A stretch of DNA of 64,000 nucleotides from Intestinimonas butyriciproducens (GCF_004154955.1 NZ_CP011524.1:3038001-3102000); one strand, 5' to 3'; shown: positions 41,995 through 51,153, numbered from the stretch's first letter. Translations and numbers: made by a program. The notes: a model not told the origin generated them from the letters alone.

Positions 41995-42948
41995 TTATCC
42001 CTTCGCCACTTCCTGTTTGGCGGCCAGGGCCACCCAGCCATCCCGGTCCTTTCTGCCCACTACACGGAGGCCATTGCGCTCCAGGGCGGCGCACACCTCC
42101 TCCGCGCGGGTGTCGATAATGCCGGAGCACAGAAATACCCCACCGGGGGCCAGCAGCCCTCTCGCAGGAAGAGACAGGGGAATGATGACGTCCGCCACGA
42201 TATTGGCCAGCACCATATCGTACCTCTGCCGGGCCAGCTCCGCCCGCAGCGCCATATCGGTGAGCACGTCGCCGGCCCGGACCGTATAACGGTCCCGCCC
42301 GATGCCGTTCATGGCCGCATTCTCATAGGCCACACCCACCGCTTTGGGATCGATGTCCACGCCTACGGCCTCCCGGCTGCCCAGCAGCAGGGCCGCGATG
42401 GACAAGATCCCGCTGCCACAGCCCAAGTCCAGAGCACTCTCCCCCTCCCGGGCAAACTCCTCCACCCACTCCAGGCACAGCCGGGTGGAGGCGTGAGAGC
42501 CGGTACCAAAGGTGAGCCCGGGATTCAGATACAGCGCCGTCCGGCCGTCCGGCACGGCCTCCCCACGCTCCCACTCGGGGACAATATACAGCCGCTGTCC
42601 CACGGCCATGGGTTTGTAGTATTTCTGCCAGCTTGTGGCCCAGTCGTTCTCCCGGAGCCTTGCGGTGGTATAGGGCAGGTCAATGCCCTCCATCCACTTC
42701 GCCAGTTGTCCCTGTCCGTCGGCGTCGTCGGTGACATAGAACTTGATGCGGGCCGCTCCCTTCATGCGCTCCAGAAGCTGGTCATCCACATAGTCCCAAT
42801 ACTGCCGGTTCTGTTCCAGGAAAGACTTGAAATCCTCCTCGTCCTCAATGACAAGGCCGGTGGCGCCGTTTCCCGTGAGCCTGGCGGACAGGCTGTCCAG
42901 CTCCGCTCCGGTGGTCTCCACCGTGACCTCCAGCCATACGGCATCCAT
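41995..42948 (-). CDS. prmA: Ribosomal protein L11 methyltransferase
   Basis: A 317-residue SAM-dependent methyltransferase: substrate-binding N-terminal domain, then LTFGTGSHASTRLCLEW, motif I LDLGCGSGILSIAALLLG near 178, and the catalytic loop VLANIVADVIIPLS. It trimethylates L11. The start overlaps the degV stop by one base (TGATG). Confidence 0.93.
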   Translation of the reverse strand: MDAVWLEVTVETTGAELDSLSARLTGNGATGLVIEDEEDFKSFLEQNRQYWDYVDDQLLERMKGAARIKFYVTDDADGQGQLAKWMEGIDLPYTTARLRENDWATSWQKYYKPMAVGQRLYIVPEWERGEAVPDGRTALYLNPGLTFGTGSHASTRLCLEWVEEFAREGESALDLGCGSGILSIAALLLGSREAVGVDIDPKAVGVAYENAAMNGIGRDRYTVRAGDVLTDMALRAELARQRYDMVLANIVADVIIPLSLPARGLLAPGGVFLCSGIIDTRAEEVCAALERNGLRVVGRKDRDGWVALAAKQEVAKG

Positions 42949-43820
42949 CAGCGCTCTCTCCCCATGAAGAAGAGGGCCATTGTGCCCGGGCCGGAGTGGG
43001 CCCCGATGACCGGGCCCACATTATTGATGATGATCTCCTTTACGCCAAAGCGTTTGCGCACATCGTCGGCCACCCGCTCCGCCTCCTCGAGACAGTCACC
43101 GTGGCTGATAAATACGGTCTGCGCTCCGGGATCGATGGCAGTCTGCTCCATGTGGTCGACCAAGGCGGTCAGGGAGGCGTGACGCCCTCTGGCCTTGCCC
43201 ATATTGATGAGGTGCCCCTCGTTGTCCACATGCAGGACCGGCTTGATCTGAAGCATGCTTCCCACCACGGCGGTGGCGGCGGAGACCCGTCCGCCCCGCT
43301 TGAGGAAATGGAGATCATCCACGGTAAACCAGTGGCACAGGTTAAGCTTGTGGGCCTCCGCCCAGTCCCGAACCGCCTCGATGCTACCGCCCTTGTTCTT
43401 CTCCTGCACGGCGTACCAGACCAGCAGCCCCTGGCCCAGGGAGGCGCAGAGGGTGTCCACCGTATAGATCTTGCGCTCCGGGTACTTGGCGGCAAGCTCC
43501 TCCACGGCAATGGCGGAGGACTGGTAGGTGGCTGAAAGGCCAGAGGAAAAGGCCAGGATCAACACATCCTTTCCCGCCTGCAGCATGGGCTCCAGCAGCG
43601 CCGTGAACTCCCCTACATTGACGGCGGCGGTGGTGGCCATCTCGCCGTCACGCAGCATTTTATAAAATACCTTGGGGTCCATCTCCCGGTCATCCGGGTA
43701 ATTGTGATAGGTCTGCCCCTTCACGGTGAAGGAGAGCGGCAGTATCTCCACGCCCAGCTCCCGGACCAGGTCCTCCGGCAAATCGGCGGAAGAATCGGTG
43801 ACAATGACAAAGTCGTTCAT
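42948..43820 (-). CDS. DegV-family fatty acid-binding protein
   Basis: A 290-residue DegV protein: IVTDSSADLPEDLV at the N-terminus, the SFTVKGQTYHNYPD region, FSSGLSATYQSS (fatty-acid carboxylate loop), GGRVSAATAVVGSMLQIKPVL and the late GPVIGAHSGPGTMALFFMG. Members (FakB) present fatty acids to the FakA kinase for phospholipid synthesis. ATG 43820 is chosen over the ATG 18 codons earlier because AGGAGG precedes it. Transcribed with a DUF1836 regulator and prmA. Confidence 0.88.
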   Translation of the reverse strand: MNDFVIVTDSSADLPEDLVRELGVEILPLSFTVKGQTYHNYPDDREMDPKVFYKMLRDGEMATTAAVNVGEFTALLEPMLQAGKDVLILAFSSGLSATYQSSAIAVEELAAKYPERKIYTVDTLCASLGQGLLVWYAVQEKNKGGSIEAVRDWAEAHKLNLCHWFTVDDLHFLKRGGRVSAATAVVGSMLQIKPVLHVDNEGHLINMGKARGRHASLTALVDHMEQTAIDPGAQTVFISHGDCLEEAERVADDVRKRFGVKEIIINNVGPVIGAHSGPGTMALFFMGRER

Positions 43821-43870
43821 TTTATTGATAACCTCCTGTATCCCAAAAGGCATTTTTTGCCTATCTGGAT

Positions 43871-44398
43871 TCATCTTTTGCGGCGTTCCGCCTTGACCTC
43901 CGGCGGCGTGATCAGTCCAAGGATGCGTTCACAGGCCAGCTTGTCGGCATAGCTACGCAGAGCCAAACGGAGCGCCAGGCGGGGCAGCTCCTCCTCGGGT
44001 AGGTCCGGCGGCAGCACCTCCGCCGTGCAGTCCAGCGCCAGGGAGAGTTCCTCGTAGAACATGGCATACAGTTCTTCCGCCGTCCTCCCTTTGCGGTCTG
44101 CAGCCAGGAGCGCCCGGGTCTCCTTTACCGAGAGGACCTGCTTCAGCGCGCAGATCGCGGTCAGGTAGGCCAGGTGGGTCCTGGCGTACTTTTTGCCGTC
44201 CGCCCTGGGCAGGAGCCCGTCCTTAATATAATTATTGACCATGGCCGGGGTGAGGGTCTCTCCTCCGTCATAGGTGATGAGCTGGCGGGAGACGTAGGAG
44301 ATCACCTGATCCATGTAAAGCCCAATATCCGGAAAGCCGTCCCAAACCATGGGCCGCTCCTCCTCCAGGCGCTTTTTCAGTTCTTCCAGCTCTTCCAC
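43871..44398 (-). CDS. DUF1836 domain protein (probable DNA-binding regulator)
   Basis: A 175-residue mainly helical protein. LTPAMVNNYIKDGLLPRADGKKYARTH is the DUF1836 core and resembles a MerR-like winged helix, so DNA binding is likely. Targets are unknown. The start is GTG at 44398 with AAAGGAGG upstream, behind its own extended -10 promoter. It heads the degV-prmA operon. Confidence 0.83.
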   Translation of the reverse strand: MEELEELKKRLEEERPMVWDGFPDIGLYMDQVISYVSRQLITYDGGETLTPAMVNNYIKDGLLPRADGKKYARTHLAYLTAICALKQVLSVKETRALLAADRKGRTAEELYAMFYEELSLALDCTAEVLPPDLPEEELPRLALRLALRSYADKLACERILGLITPPEVKAERRKR

Positions 44399-44450
44399 CG
44401 TTTTGCCTCCTTTCGTGGTTTTGGATATTACGTCACAAAATATCGAGGGT

Positions 44451-44480
44451 ATTATATCACATCCACACCAAAGATGTAAA
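44451..44480 (-). promoter_or_regulatory. Promoter of the DUF1836-degV-prmA operon
   Basis: On the minus strand TTTACA (44475-44480), 18 bases, TGA-TATAAT (TATAAT at 44451-44456, extended -10). Confidence 0.7.
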
Positions 44481-44619
44481 GGACGATATCACCGTGATTT
44501 TTCGGCTTTTTCGTCACATAACGGGGTTCTGCCGATCCTTTCCCGCGGATGTGGGGAAGCAGGCATCTCCCTTCCAGCCGCCAATAGATACCCACCGGTT
44601 CAGTCGGAGGTTTTCGCAT

Positions 44620-44662
44620 TACAAAAAGGACCCGCGGAGGCGTTCGCCTCCGCGGGTCCTTT
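44620..44662 (-). terminator. Terminator of the 44662-45258 gene
   Basis: An 18-bp stem (44625-44642 with 44645-44662) with TTTTT following on the minus strand. It begins inside the gene's stop codon. Confidence 0.85.
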
Positions 44663-45258
44663 CAGCAGCCCTTGACGGCGAGCTGCGTTCCCGCACTGAA
44701 AAATCTGCCCCACTCCGGGGTTCGGAAAAAAACCACCACTCCCTGGATGTTGAAGTCGTCCACCGTAAGAAAGCGCTTTTTGATCTTCTCTTTTTCCAGG
44801 GTGCTGTTGAGGAAGGCCAGCACATTCACATCCAGCCAGTCCCCTAAAAAGTCCGCGTCATATTGGTAGGGGTGTCCGTTCAGGGTAAAGCTCACCCTCC
44901 ATGTCCCGCCAGGCCCCTCCAAATCAGCGTTCTCGCCGCTCTCGCGTACATCTTGGAGGTCCAGTTCTCCCCCGGTGAGCCGCAGCAGCGCTCCAATGAG
45001 ATCCCGATACATGGTGGAGCGCTGGGTCACTTCGGCGTCGAACGCATATACCTGGTCGCTGTCCGCCGCCCCCAGCTCGGTCAGGATGGCGGCATAGGCC
45101 GGGTCCTCATAGCGGGCGCTTTGGGACAAAAATCCTTCCTCCTGTTCCGGTGTCAAACGGATGCCCAGCCGTTTCAATGTGTCCAACTGCTGGCGGATCG
45201 GCACGGCGGGACGGTTCATCTGTGAAGCCAACATGCTGGCAAAGGAATCGAGGTCCAT
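44662..45258 (-). CDS. Conserved-looking protein of unknown function
   Basis: A 198-residue soluble acidic protein with no signal peptide or membrane segment. An N-terminal helical part (SFASMLASQMNRPAVPIRQQ) leads to a mixed region with WRVSFTLNGHPYQYDADFLGDW and ends FDNIQGVVVFF-like, GRFFSAGTQLAV. I recognise no family. ACAGGAGG precedes the ATG. It sits 78 bases after ppdK with a terminator between, so it is probably expressed separately or by read-through. Confidence 0.7.
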   Translation of the reverse strand: MDLDSFASMLASQMNRPAVPIRQQLDTLKRLGIRLTPEQEEGFLSQSARYEDPAYAAILTELGAADSDQVYAFDAEVTQRSTMYRDLIGALLRLTGGELDLQDVRESGENADLEGPGGTWRVSFTLNGHPYQYDADFLGDWLDVNVLAFLNSTLEKEKIKKRFLTVDDFNIQGVVVFFRTPEWGRFFSAGTQLAVKGC

Positions 45259-45288
45259 AAAAAATCCTCCTGTTCTCTTGCGTATGGG

Positions 45289-45333
45289 GATAAAAAGGGG
45301 CTCCGCACCACCGGCACGGAGCCTCTTTTTATC
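45289..45333 (-). terminator. ppdK terminator
   Basis: A stem GATAAAAAGGGGCTCCG with its near-complement ending 45333 (one mismatch), T-rich at its end. Confidence 0.8.
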
Positions 45334-45336
45334 TCA

Positions 45337-47964
45337 TTACCGAGGGTTCTTGATGGCGGCCTGCGCGGCGGCCAGACGGGCAATGGGCACACGGAAGGGT
45401 GAGCAGGAGACATAGGTGAGGCCCACAGCGTGGCAGAACTCCACAGAGGTAGGATCGCCGCCGTGCTCGCCGCAGATACCCATATGGATGGAGGGGCGGG
45501 TCTTGCGGCCCAGCTCTGCAGCCATCTTCACCAGCTTGCCCACACCCTTCTGGTCCAGGTGGGCGAACGGATCGGACTCGTAGATCTTCTGGTCGTAGTA
45601 ATAGCTGAGGAACTTACCGGCGTCATCGCGGCTGAAGCCGAAGGTCATCTGCGTGAGGTCGTTGGTACCGAAGGAGAAGAACTCTGCCTCGGTGGCGATC
45701 TCGTCGGCCAGCAGGGCGGCGCGGGGGATCTCGATCATGGTGCCGACCTCATACTTGAGATCCACGCCGGATTCCTTGATGATCTTGTCGGCGGTCTCCA
45801 CCACGATGTCCTTGACAAACTTGAGCTCCTTGACCTCGCCCACCAGGGGAATCATGATCTGGGGCTCAATGACGTACTTGCCCCGCTTGGTGACGGCAAT
45901 GGCCGCATTGATTACGGCAGTGGTCTGCATCCGGGCGATCTCGGGGTAGGAGACGGCCAGCCGGCAGCCCCGGTGCCCCATCATGGGGTTGAACTCATGG
46001 AGAGAGGCGATGACGTTCTTCAGCTTCTCCACCGTAATCCCCAGGTCGGAGGCGATCTCCTGGATGTCCTCCTCCTTGGTGGGCAGGAACTCATGGAGCG
46101 GGGGATCCAGATAGCGGATGACCACCGGACGCCCCTCCATGGCCTCGTAAAGGCCCTCGAAGTCGCTCTGCTGATAGGGCATGATCTTCGCTAAGGCCTT
46201 CTCGCGGTCGGCGGTGTTGTCGGCCACGATCATCTCACGCATCGCTTTGATACGGCTCTCCTCGAAGAACATGTGCTCTGTACGGGTGAGGCCGATACCC
46301 TCGGCGCCGAAGGCGCGGGCCTGCTTGGCATCCCGGGGTGTGTCCGCGTTGGTATAGACCTGGAGCTGGCGATACTTGTCGGCCCAGCCCATGAAACGCC
46401 CAAAATTGCCGGAGGCCACATCGGCGGGCACGGTGGGGATCGCCTCGCCGTAGATGTTGCCGGTGGAGCCGTCGATGGAGATGTAGTCCCCCTCGTGGTA
46501 ATCCTTGCCGCCCAGGGAGAATTTTTTGCCTGCGTAGTCCACCACGATGTCGCCGCAGCCGGACACACAGCAGGTGCCCATGCCGCGGGCCACCACGGCG
46601 GCGTGAGAGGTCATACCGCCCCGGACGGTGAGGATGCCCTGGGCGACCTGCATACCCTCAATGTCCTCGGGCGAGGTCTCCAGACGGACCAGGACCACCT
46701 TCTCGCCCCGGGCATGCCACTCCTTGGCGTCCTCCGCGGTAAAGACCACCTTGCCGCAGGCCGCGCCGGGAGAGGCGGCCAGGCCCTTGCCGATGACCTC
46801 GGCCTTCTTCAGGGCATCGGGGTCAAACTGGGGGTGGAGCAGCGAGTCGAGCTGCTTGGGCTCCACGCGAAGGACGGCCTCCTTCTCGTCGATCATCCCC
46901 TCGTCCACCAGGTCCACAGCCACCTTCAGGGCGGCGGCGGCGGTGCGCTTGCCGTTGCGGGTCTGGAGCATATAGAGTTTGCCGTCCTCGATGGTAAACT
47001 CCATGTCCTGCATGTCCTTATAATGCCGCTCCAGACGGTTTGCAATGTCGGCAAACTGCTCGTAGACGTGGGGCATCTCCTCCTGGAGCTTGCTGATGGG
47101 AGAGGGGGTCCGCACGCCGGCCACCACGTCCTCGCCCTGGGCGTTGATGAGGTATTCGCCGAAGAGGGCCTTCTCACCGGTGGCGGGGTTGCGGGTAAAG
47201 GCCACGCCGGTACCCGAGTTGTCGCCGGAGTTGCCGAACACCATGGATTGGACGTTGACGGCGGTGCCCCAGTCATAGGGGATCTCGTTCATGCGGCGGT
47301 AGACATTGGCCCGGGGGTTGTCCCAGGAGCGAAACACGGCCTTGACGGCCTCCATGAGCTGCTCCTTGGGTTCCTGGGGGAACTCCTCGCCCTTCTCATC
47401 CTTGTAAAACTGCTTGAAGCGGACCACCAGATCCTTCAGATCGTCGGCATCCAGCTCGGTGTCCAGCTTGACGCCCTTCTCGGCCTTTTTGGCGTCGATG
47501 ATCTCCTCAAAACGCTTCTTGGACAGCTCCATGACCACGTCGGAAAACATCTGGATAAAACGGCGGTAAGAATCATAGGCAAAGCGGGGGTTGCCGGTCT
47601 TTTTGGCAAAGCCCTCCACGGCAATGTCGTTGAGACCCAGGTTGAGGATGGTGTCCATCATGCCGGGCATGGAGGCCCGGGCGCCGGAGCGGACGGAGAC
47701 CAGCAGGGGGTTGGAGGGATCGCCGAACTTCTTGCCGGTCTTTTCCTCCAGCTTGGCCAGATGCTCCATGATCTCGGCCTGGATATCGGCGTTGATGGCG
47801 CGGCCATCGTTATAATACTGGGTACAGGCCTCGGTGGTGACCGTAAAGCCTTGGGGCACGGGCATGCCCAGATTGGACATCTCCGCCAGGTTGGCGCCCT
47901 TTCCGCCCAGCAGCTCACGCATGCTGCCATTGCCCTCGGAGAATTCGTAGACGTACTTTGCCAT
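45337..47964 (-). CDS. ppdK: Pyruvate, phosphate dikinase
   Basis: An 875-residue enzyme converting pyruvate, ATP and phosphate to PEP, AMP and PPi, or running in reverse as a glycolytic step. The nucleotide-binding domain begins LLGGKGANLAEMSNLGMPVPQG. The phospho-His motif GGMTSHAAVVARGMG is near 450. The C-terminal PEP-binding barrel has RTEHMFFE, NPMMGHRGCRL, FSFGTNDLTQMTFG and GICGEHGGD. Full length. AAGGAGG precedes the ATG. Its promoter carries a PdhR/LldR-like operator, suggesting pyruvate- or lactate-linked control. Confidence 0.96.
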   Translation of the reverse strand: MAKYVYEFSEGNGSMRELLGGKGANLAEMSNLGMPVPQGFTVTTEACTQYYNDGRAINADIQAEIMEHLAKLEEKTGKKFGDPSNPLLVSVRSGARASMPGMMDTILNLGLNDIAVEGFAKKTGNPRFAYDSYRRFIQMFSDVVMELSKKRFEEIIDAKKAEKGVKLDTELDADDLKDLVVRFKQFYKDEKGEEFPQEPKEQLMEAVKAVFRSWDNPRANVYRRMNEIPYDWGTAVNVQSMVFGNSGDNSGTGVAFTRNPATGEKALFGEYLINAQGEDVVAGVRTPSPISKLQEEMPHVYEQFADIANRLERHYKDMQDMEFTIEDGKLYMLQTRNGKRTAAAALKVAVDLVDEGMIDEKEAVLRVEPKQLDSLLHPQFDPDALKKAEVIGKGLAASPGAACGKVVFTAEDAKEWHARGEKVVLVRLETSPEDIEGMQVAQGILTVRGGMTSHAAVVARGMGTCCVSGCGDIVVDYAGKKFSLGGKDYHEGDYISIDGSTGNIYGEAIPTVPADVASGNFGRFMGWADKYRQLQVYTNADTPRDAKQARAFGAEGIGLTRTEHMFFEESRIKAMREMIVADNTADREKALAKIMPYQQSDFEGLYEAMEGRPVVIRYLDPPLHEFLPTKEEDIQEIASDLGITVEKLKNVIASLHEFNPMMGHRGCRLAVSYPEIARMQTTAVINAAIAVTKRGKYVIEPQIMIPLVGEVKELKFVKDIVVETADKIIKESGVDLKYEVGTMIEIPRAALLADEIATEAEFFSFGTNDLTQMTFGFSRDDAGKFLSYYYDQKIYESDPFAHLDQKGVGKLVKMAAELGRKTRPSIHMGICGEHGGDPTSVEFCHAVGLTYVSCSPFRVPIARLAAAQAAIKNPR

Positions 47965-48029
47965 TCAATTGTCCTCCTTCGGATGATCCTTCTTGGTAAC
48001 ATCAGTAAAATCGGTGTTGGCTGACTAAA

Positions 48030-48057
48030 ATTATATCATTCAAATACAAAAAATCAA
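48030..48057 (-). promoter_or_regulatory. ppdK promoter
   Basis: On the minus strand TTGATT (48052-48057), 16 bases, TGA-TATAAT (TATAAT 48030-48035), about 65 bases before the ATG. Confidence 0.75.
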
Positions 48058-48092
48058 CCTTACTTTTCGAAACTTCTGATGATTTCAAACAA

Positions 48093-48109
48093 AATTGGTC
48101 TTACCAATT
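48093..48109. promoter_or_regulatory. FadR/GntR-type operator (AATTGGT-N3-ACCAATT)
   Basis: AATTGGTAAGACCAATT read on the minus strand is a perfect 7-bp inverted repeat with a 3-base spacer. It equals the operator consensus described for PdhR and LldR. It lies about 36 bases upstream of the ppdK -35. Confidence 0.65.
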
Positions 48110-48194
48110 CCACGGTTTTCAAAAAGCCTGTCGAGTTTTGTCCGCCAGGATGCCCGCGCCGTCTTTTCCCCTACGGCGGAGCGTGTTTCGCCGC

Positions 48195-48710
48195 CTACCA
48201 CTCCACGCCCAGCCTGGGCGCCACCCCCCGGTCGTAGGGGTGTTTGCACTTTCTCATCTCAGTGATATAATCCGCCCGGCGCTCCAGCTCGGGGGCCGGG
48301 TCCCGACCGGTCAGGACCACCTCCAGACCAGCGGGCAGATGATCCAGAAATTCCGTCACCCGCTCCAGAGAGACCATCCCTGTGCTCACCGCAGAGCACA
48401 TCTCGTCCAGCACCAGAAGTCCCGCCCTTTCTCTCGAGGCCAGGGTCACCGCCGCGTCAAAGAGAGCGGTCTGCCGCTCCCGCTCGGCCTTCTTTTCCTC
48501 CGGGGTCATCTGAAAGACGAACTTCATGATCTCCGGGGCGTCCAGCAGCAGGATACTCGGGAGCAGGGATAAGGCCGCCCGCTCCCCGCTGTCCGCGTTT
48601 TTCAGAAATTGGGCCACCACCACCCGGTTTCCCCGCCCGGCCGACCTCATCGCCAAGCCTATGGCCGCCGTGGTCTTTCCCTTTCCGTCCCCGCAGTAAA
48701 GATGGATCAC
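48195..48710 (-). CDS. cobO: Corrinoid adenosyltransferase, CobO/BtuR type
   Basis: A 171-residue P-loop enzyme with YCGDGKGKTTAAIGLAMR near the N-terminus, VVAQFLKN, LLVLDEMCSAV and LEVVLTGRDPAPELERRADYITEM. It transfers adenosyl from ATP to cob(I)alamin or cobyrinic acid diamide. The start is GTG at 48710, overlapping the nitroreductase stop by four bases. No other cobalamin gene is in the window, so it may serve salvage for B12-dependent mutases. Confidence 0.9.
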   Translation of the reverse strand: MIHLYCGDGKGKTTAAIGLAMRSAGRGNRVVVAQFLKNADSGERAALSLLPSILLLDAPEIMKFVFQMTPEEKKAERERQTALFDAAVTLASRERAGLLVLDEMCSAVSTGMVSLERVTEFLDHLPAGLEVVLTGRDPAPELERRADYITEMRKCKHPYDRGVAPRLGVEW

Positions 48711-49447
48711 ACCTCCGCCTCCCCTTGAAAGTCCTTCAGATATTGCCCCACGGAGCGGCTCATTTCCCTGGAAAAGTCAGATTCATATTTTCGCCTGCAA
48801 AATGCGGCGAGGAAGTCCTCAAAGCTCTGCGCCCCCGTGTGTCCCCGATACATTTCCCGCAGCCGTGTCCCCTCCAGACGGCAGTAGGCGTTCTCCTGCA
48901 CGATGAACCGCTGCTCGAACCGTGCCGCTTTCTTTCGTTCCCGCTGCTGCCGGGTGGGGTAGCCCATCACCAGCATACAGGCCGGAAACACCCACTCCGG
49001 CAGTCCGAGCAGCCGCCGGTGCTCTTCGTACCGCTCCATGATGTCTCCGATATAGCAGGAGCCAAGCCCCAGGCTCTCGGCGGCCACCACGGCGTTCTGT
49101 GCCGCGATCACCGCATCGTTCACCGCCAGCATCAGATCCCCCGGCCCGGGGCGCCTGGGATCGCAGCCGGCCTCGGCATAGGCATCCCACCACCGGAGGC
49201 AGTCGGCGCAGAAGATGAGCACCACCGGGGCTGTGGAGATAAAGGGCTGGTGGTCACAGGTCTCGGCCAGGGTATCCTTGAGGCGCTGGTCCGTGATGTC
49301 CAGAATGGTATAGAGCTGCTGGCCCCCGGCGGTGGGCGCCTGGACCGCGGCCGCCAGTACCGTCCGCTTGACCTCTGCCGGCACCGGGCGGTCTGTGTAG
49401 GCCCGCACGGACTTTCTGGCATAGAGGCTTTGAATGATCTCGTTCAT
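48707..49447 (-). CDS. Nitroreductase-family flavoprotein
   Basis: A 246-residue FMN protein: LYARKSVRAYTDRPVPAEV at the start, AAAVQAPTAGGQQLYTI, ALGLGSCYIGDI-type sequence near 130, and VMGYPTRQQRERKKAARFE. These are the nitroreductase FMN-binding blocks (PF00881). The electron acceptor cannot be inferred. Translational coupling to cobO could mean a role in cobalt-corrin reduction before adenosylation, but that is a guess. AAAAGGAG precedes the ATG. Confidence 0.85.
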   Translation of the reverse strand: MNEIIQSLYARKSVRAYTDRPVPAEVKRTVLAAAVQAPTAGGQQLYTILDITDQRLKDTLAETCDHQPFISTAPVVLIFCADCLRWWDAYAEAGCDPRRPGPGDLMLAVNDAVIAAQNAVVAAESLGLGSCYIGDIMERYEEHRRLLGLPEWVFPACMLVMGYPTRQQRERKKAARFEQRFIVQENAYCRLEGTRLREMYRGHTGAQSFEDFLAAFCRRKYESDFSREMSRSVGQYLKDFQGEAEV

Positions 49448-49565
49448 AGCATTCGCTCCTTTTCCCGTTCTGCTTCTTCTGCTGATAGTTTACCTTACTT
49501 TTTTCTCTCTGTACAGACCCCGCGGTCCGTGATACGATAACAGCAACAGCAAAGGAGGTGGCGCT

Positions 49566-50411
49566 GTGCAGCGCATGTGTTTTTCCAATCGTTTTTCCAC
49601 CCTGATGTACAGGACCGCCACCCATCTCTATCTGGCCCCCCACCCCTCTCTGCGGCCCTATGTGGCCCATTATACCTATTGCCTGCCCCATCCGGAGCAC
49701 TGCGCCGCCGGCGGCTCCCGCCAATGGCGGGACCCGAATAGCCCGCCGCCCCTGGTCCTCATCCAGGATGCCAGCGGCTGCCTGGTCTTTACCCTGCTCC
49801 CATCCGGTCCCAGGGGTGTGCTGTACGGCCCCACCACCCAAGCCGTCACCGTCCACAATGACCTGGGCGTCGGCCCTCCCCGTTTTTTCGTGGAGTTCCG
49901 GCCGGGCGGCCTGTTCGCTTTCACCGGCATCCCTCAATGGGAGCTCTCCGACAGGACCTGGCCCCTGGAGGCCGCCGCTCCGGAGCTATATGTGATGGCC
50001 TGTGGGGCCTTCTCCCAAGCCAGTGATCTGGATGATTTTGCTGTGCGCATGGATGCCGCGCTTCTGGCCCGTGACCCTGTACCATCCCCTGTCCTCCCCT
50101 TGTTGGGATCGAAATGCCTTTCTTCCCAGCAGGCGCTGGCGGCCTCCTCCGGCTACAGCTCCCGCCACCTCTCCCGCCTTTTCCGTGAGGGGGCCGGCAT
50201 GGGCTGCAAAGCCTATTTCCAGGTACTTCGGGTAAACGCCGCCATCCGCGCTCTCCAGGCCGGGCCCCCTTCCCTGACCAGACTGGCACAAGAATTGGGC
50301 TATTTCGACCAGTCCCACTTTATCCATGAATTCAAGTCAGTCTGCGGCGTATCCCCGGGGCGCTACCTTGCCCACATGTCCGGTTTTTACAAGGAGCCGC
50401 TGAAGCCTTAG
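49566..50411 (+). CDS. AraC-family transcriptional regulator
   Basis: A 281-residue regulator. An N-terminal ligand or dimer domain (PSLRPYVAHYTYCLP, then FFVEFRPGGLFAFTG near 105-120) resembles the DUF6597 sensor of AraC proteins. Two helix-turn-helix motifs lie near 190-275: SSRHLSRLFREGAGMGCKAY and LAQELGYFDQSHFIHEFK. The start is GTG at 49566 with AAAGGAGG. The glyoxalase-fold gene 34 bases downstream may be its target or partner. Confidence 0.85.
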   Translation: MQRMCFSNRFSTLMYRTATHLYLAPHPSLRPYVAHYTYCLPHPEHCAAGGSRQWRDPNSPPPLVLIQDASGCLVFTLLPSGPRGVLYGPTTQAVTVHNDLGVGPPRFFVEFRPGGLFAFTGIPQWELSDRTWPLEAAAPELYVMACGAFSQASDLDDFAVRMDAALLARDPVPSPVLPLLGSKCLSSQQALAASSGYSSRHLSRLFREGAGMGCKAYFQVLRVNAAIRALQAGPPSLTRLAQELGYFDQSHFIHEFKSVCGVSPGRYLAHMSGFYKEPLKP

Positions 50412-50445
50412 TGGTATGATCGTCCCGCAGGAAGGAGGTGTTTCT

Positions 50446-50916
50446 ATGGAATTTCAAGGGGCTTTGTTTGCCGTGCGCTCCATGGCCGTATCCCGCTCTT
50501 TCTATGAGACCGTGCTGGGCCGGAAGGTGGCTCTGGACTTTGGCGCAAACCTGGTATTCGAAGGCGGCCCCACACTTCAGGAGGGATTCTCGGCGCTGGC
50601 GGGCTTTCCCGAGGAGCGGACGGTCTACCGCGCCCATAATGCGGAGCTCTACTTTGAAAGCCAGGACTTCGACGGAGATGCGGCCCGTGTAAAAGCCGCA
50701 GGGGTAGAGCTGCTCCATGAGGTGAGGGAGTACCCCTGGGGGCAGCGCGTCCTGCGCTTCTACGATCCGGATGGGCACATCATCGAGCTGGGTGAGGCGA
50801 TGTCCACCGTGGTCCTTCGTTTTCTGGACCAAGGTATGAGTGAGGAGGAGGTCTGCGTCCGCAGCCAGCATCCCATGGAATTTATCCGGCAGTGCAAGGC
50901 ACTGCGTAAAGCCTGA
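50446..50916 (+). CDS. Glyoxalase/bleomycin-resistance (VOC) fold protein
   Basis: A 156-residue vicinal-oxygen-chelate protein: LFAVRSMAVSRSFYETVLGRKV at the start and WGQRVLRFYDPDGHIIELGE with the metal-type His/Glu near 110-120. The tail is a helical extension. It could be an isomerase, dioxygenase or binding/resistance protein; the sequence does not decide. GAAGGAGG precedes the ATG. Probably co-transcribed with the AraC gene. Confidence 0.83.
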   Translation: MEFQGALFAVRSMAVSRSFYETVLGRKVALDFGANLVFEGGPTLQEGFSALAGFPEERTVYRAHNAELYFESQDFDGDAARVKAAGVELLHEVREYPWGQRVLRFYDPDGHIIELGEAMSTVVLRFLDQGMSEEEVCVRSQHPMEFIRQCKALRKA

Positions 50917-50942
50917 CGGGATGCGCTTCTGCCGCAGGACCG

Positions 50943-50993
50943 CAAAGGGCGCGCCGTGGAGGAGGAACTTCCGCGGCGCGCCCTTTGTTTTTT
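50943..50993 (+). terminator. Terminator after the VOC protein gene
   Basis: A long GC-rich stem (CAAAGGGCGCGCCG at 50943 with the complement ending 50987), followed by TTTTTT. Confidence 0.85.
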
Positions 50994-51153
50994 ATGGACC
51001 GTCCGCCGGGGGACGACTGTTTGTATCAGGTCGAACAGCGCTTAACTCATTTGATACTATACAAAAAATTGGGCAAATCGTATAATAAATCATGTATATA
51101 TCGGGAAAACGCCGGTTGAAAATTCTAGTATTTATAAGGGGGAGACAGAGCAT

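Noticed and set aside
46273-48024. A 583-codon open frame on the plus strand opposite ppdK
   Set aside because: It is the antisense shadow of a full-length, highly conserved ppdK gene; no ribosome binding site and no recognisable domain, with low-complexity His/Gly/Leu content typical of reverse frames in GC-rich genes.
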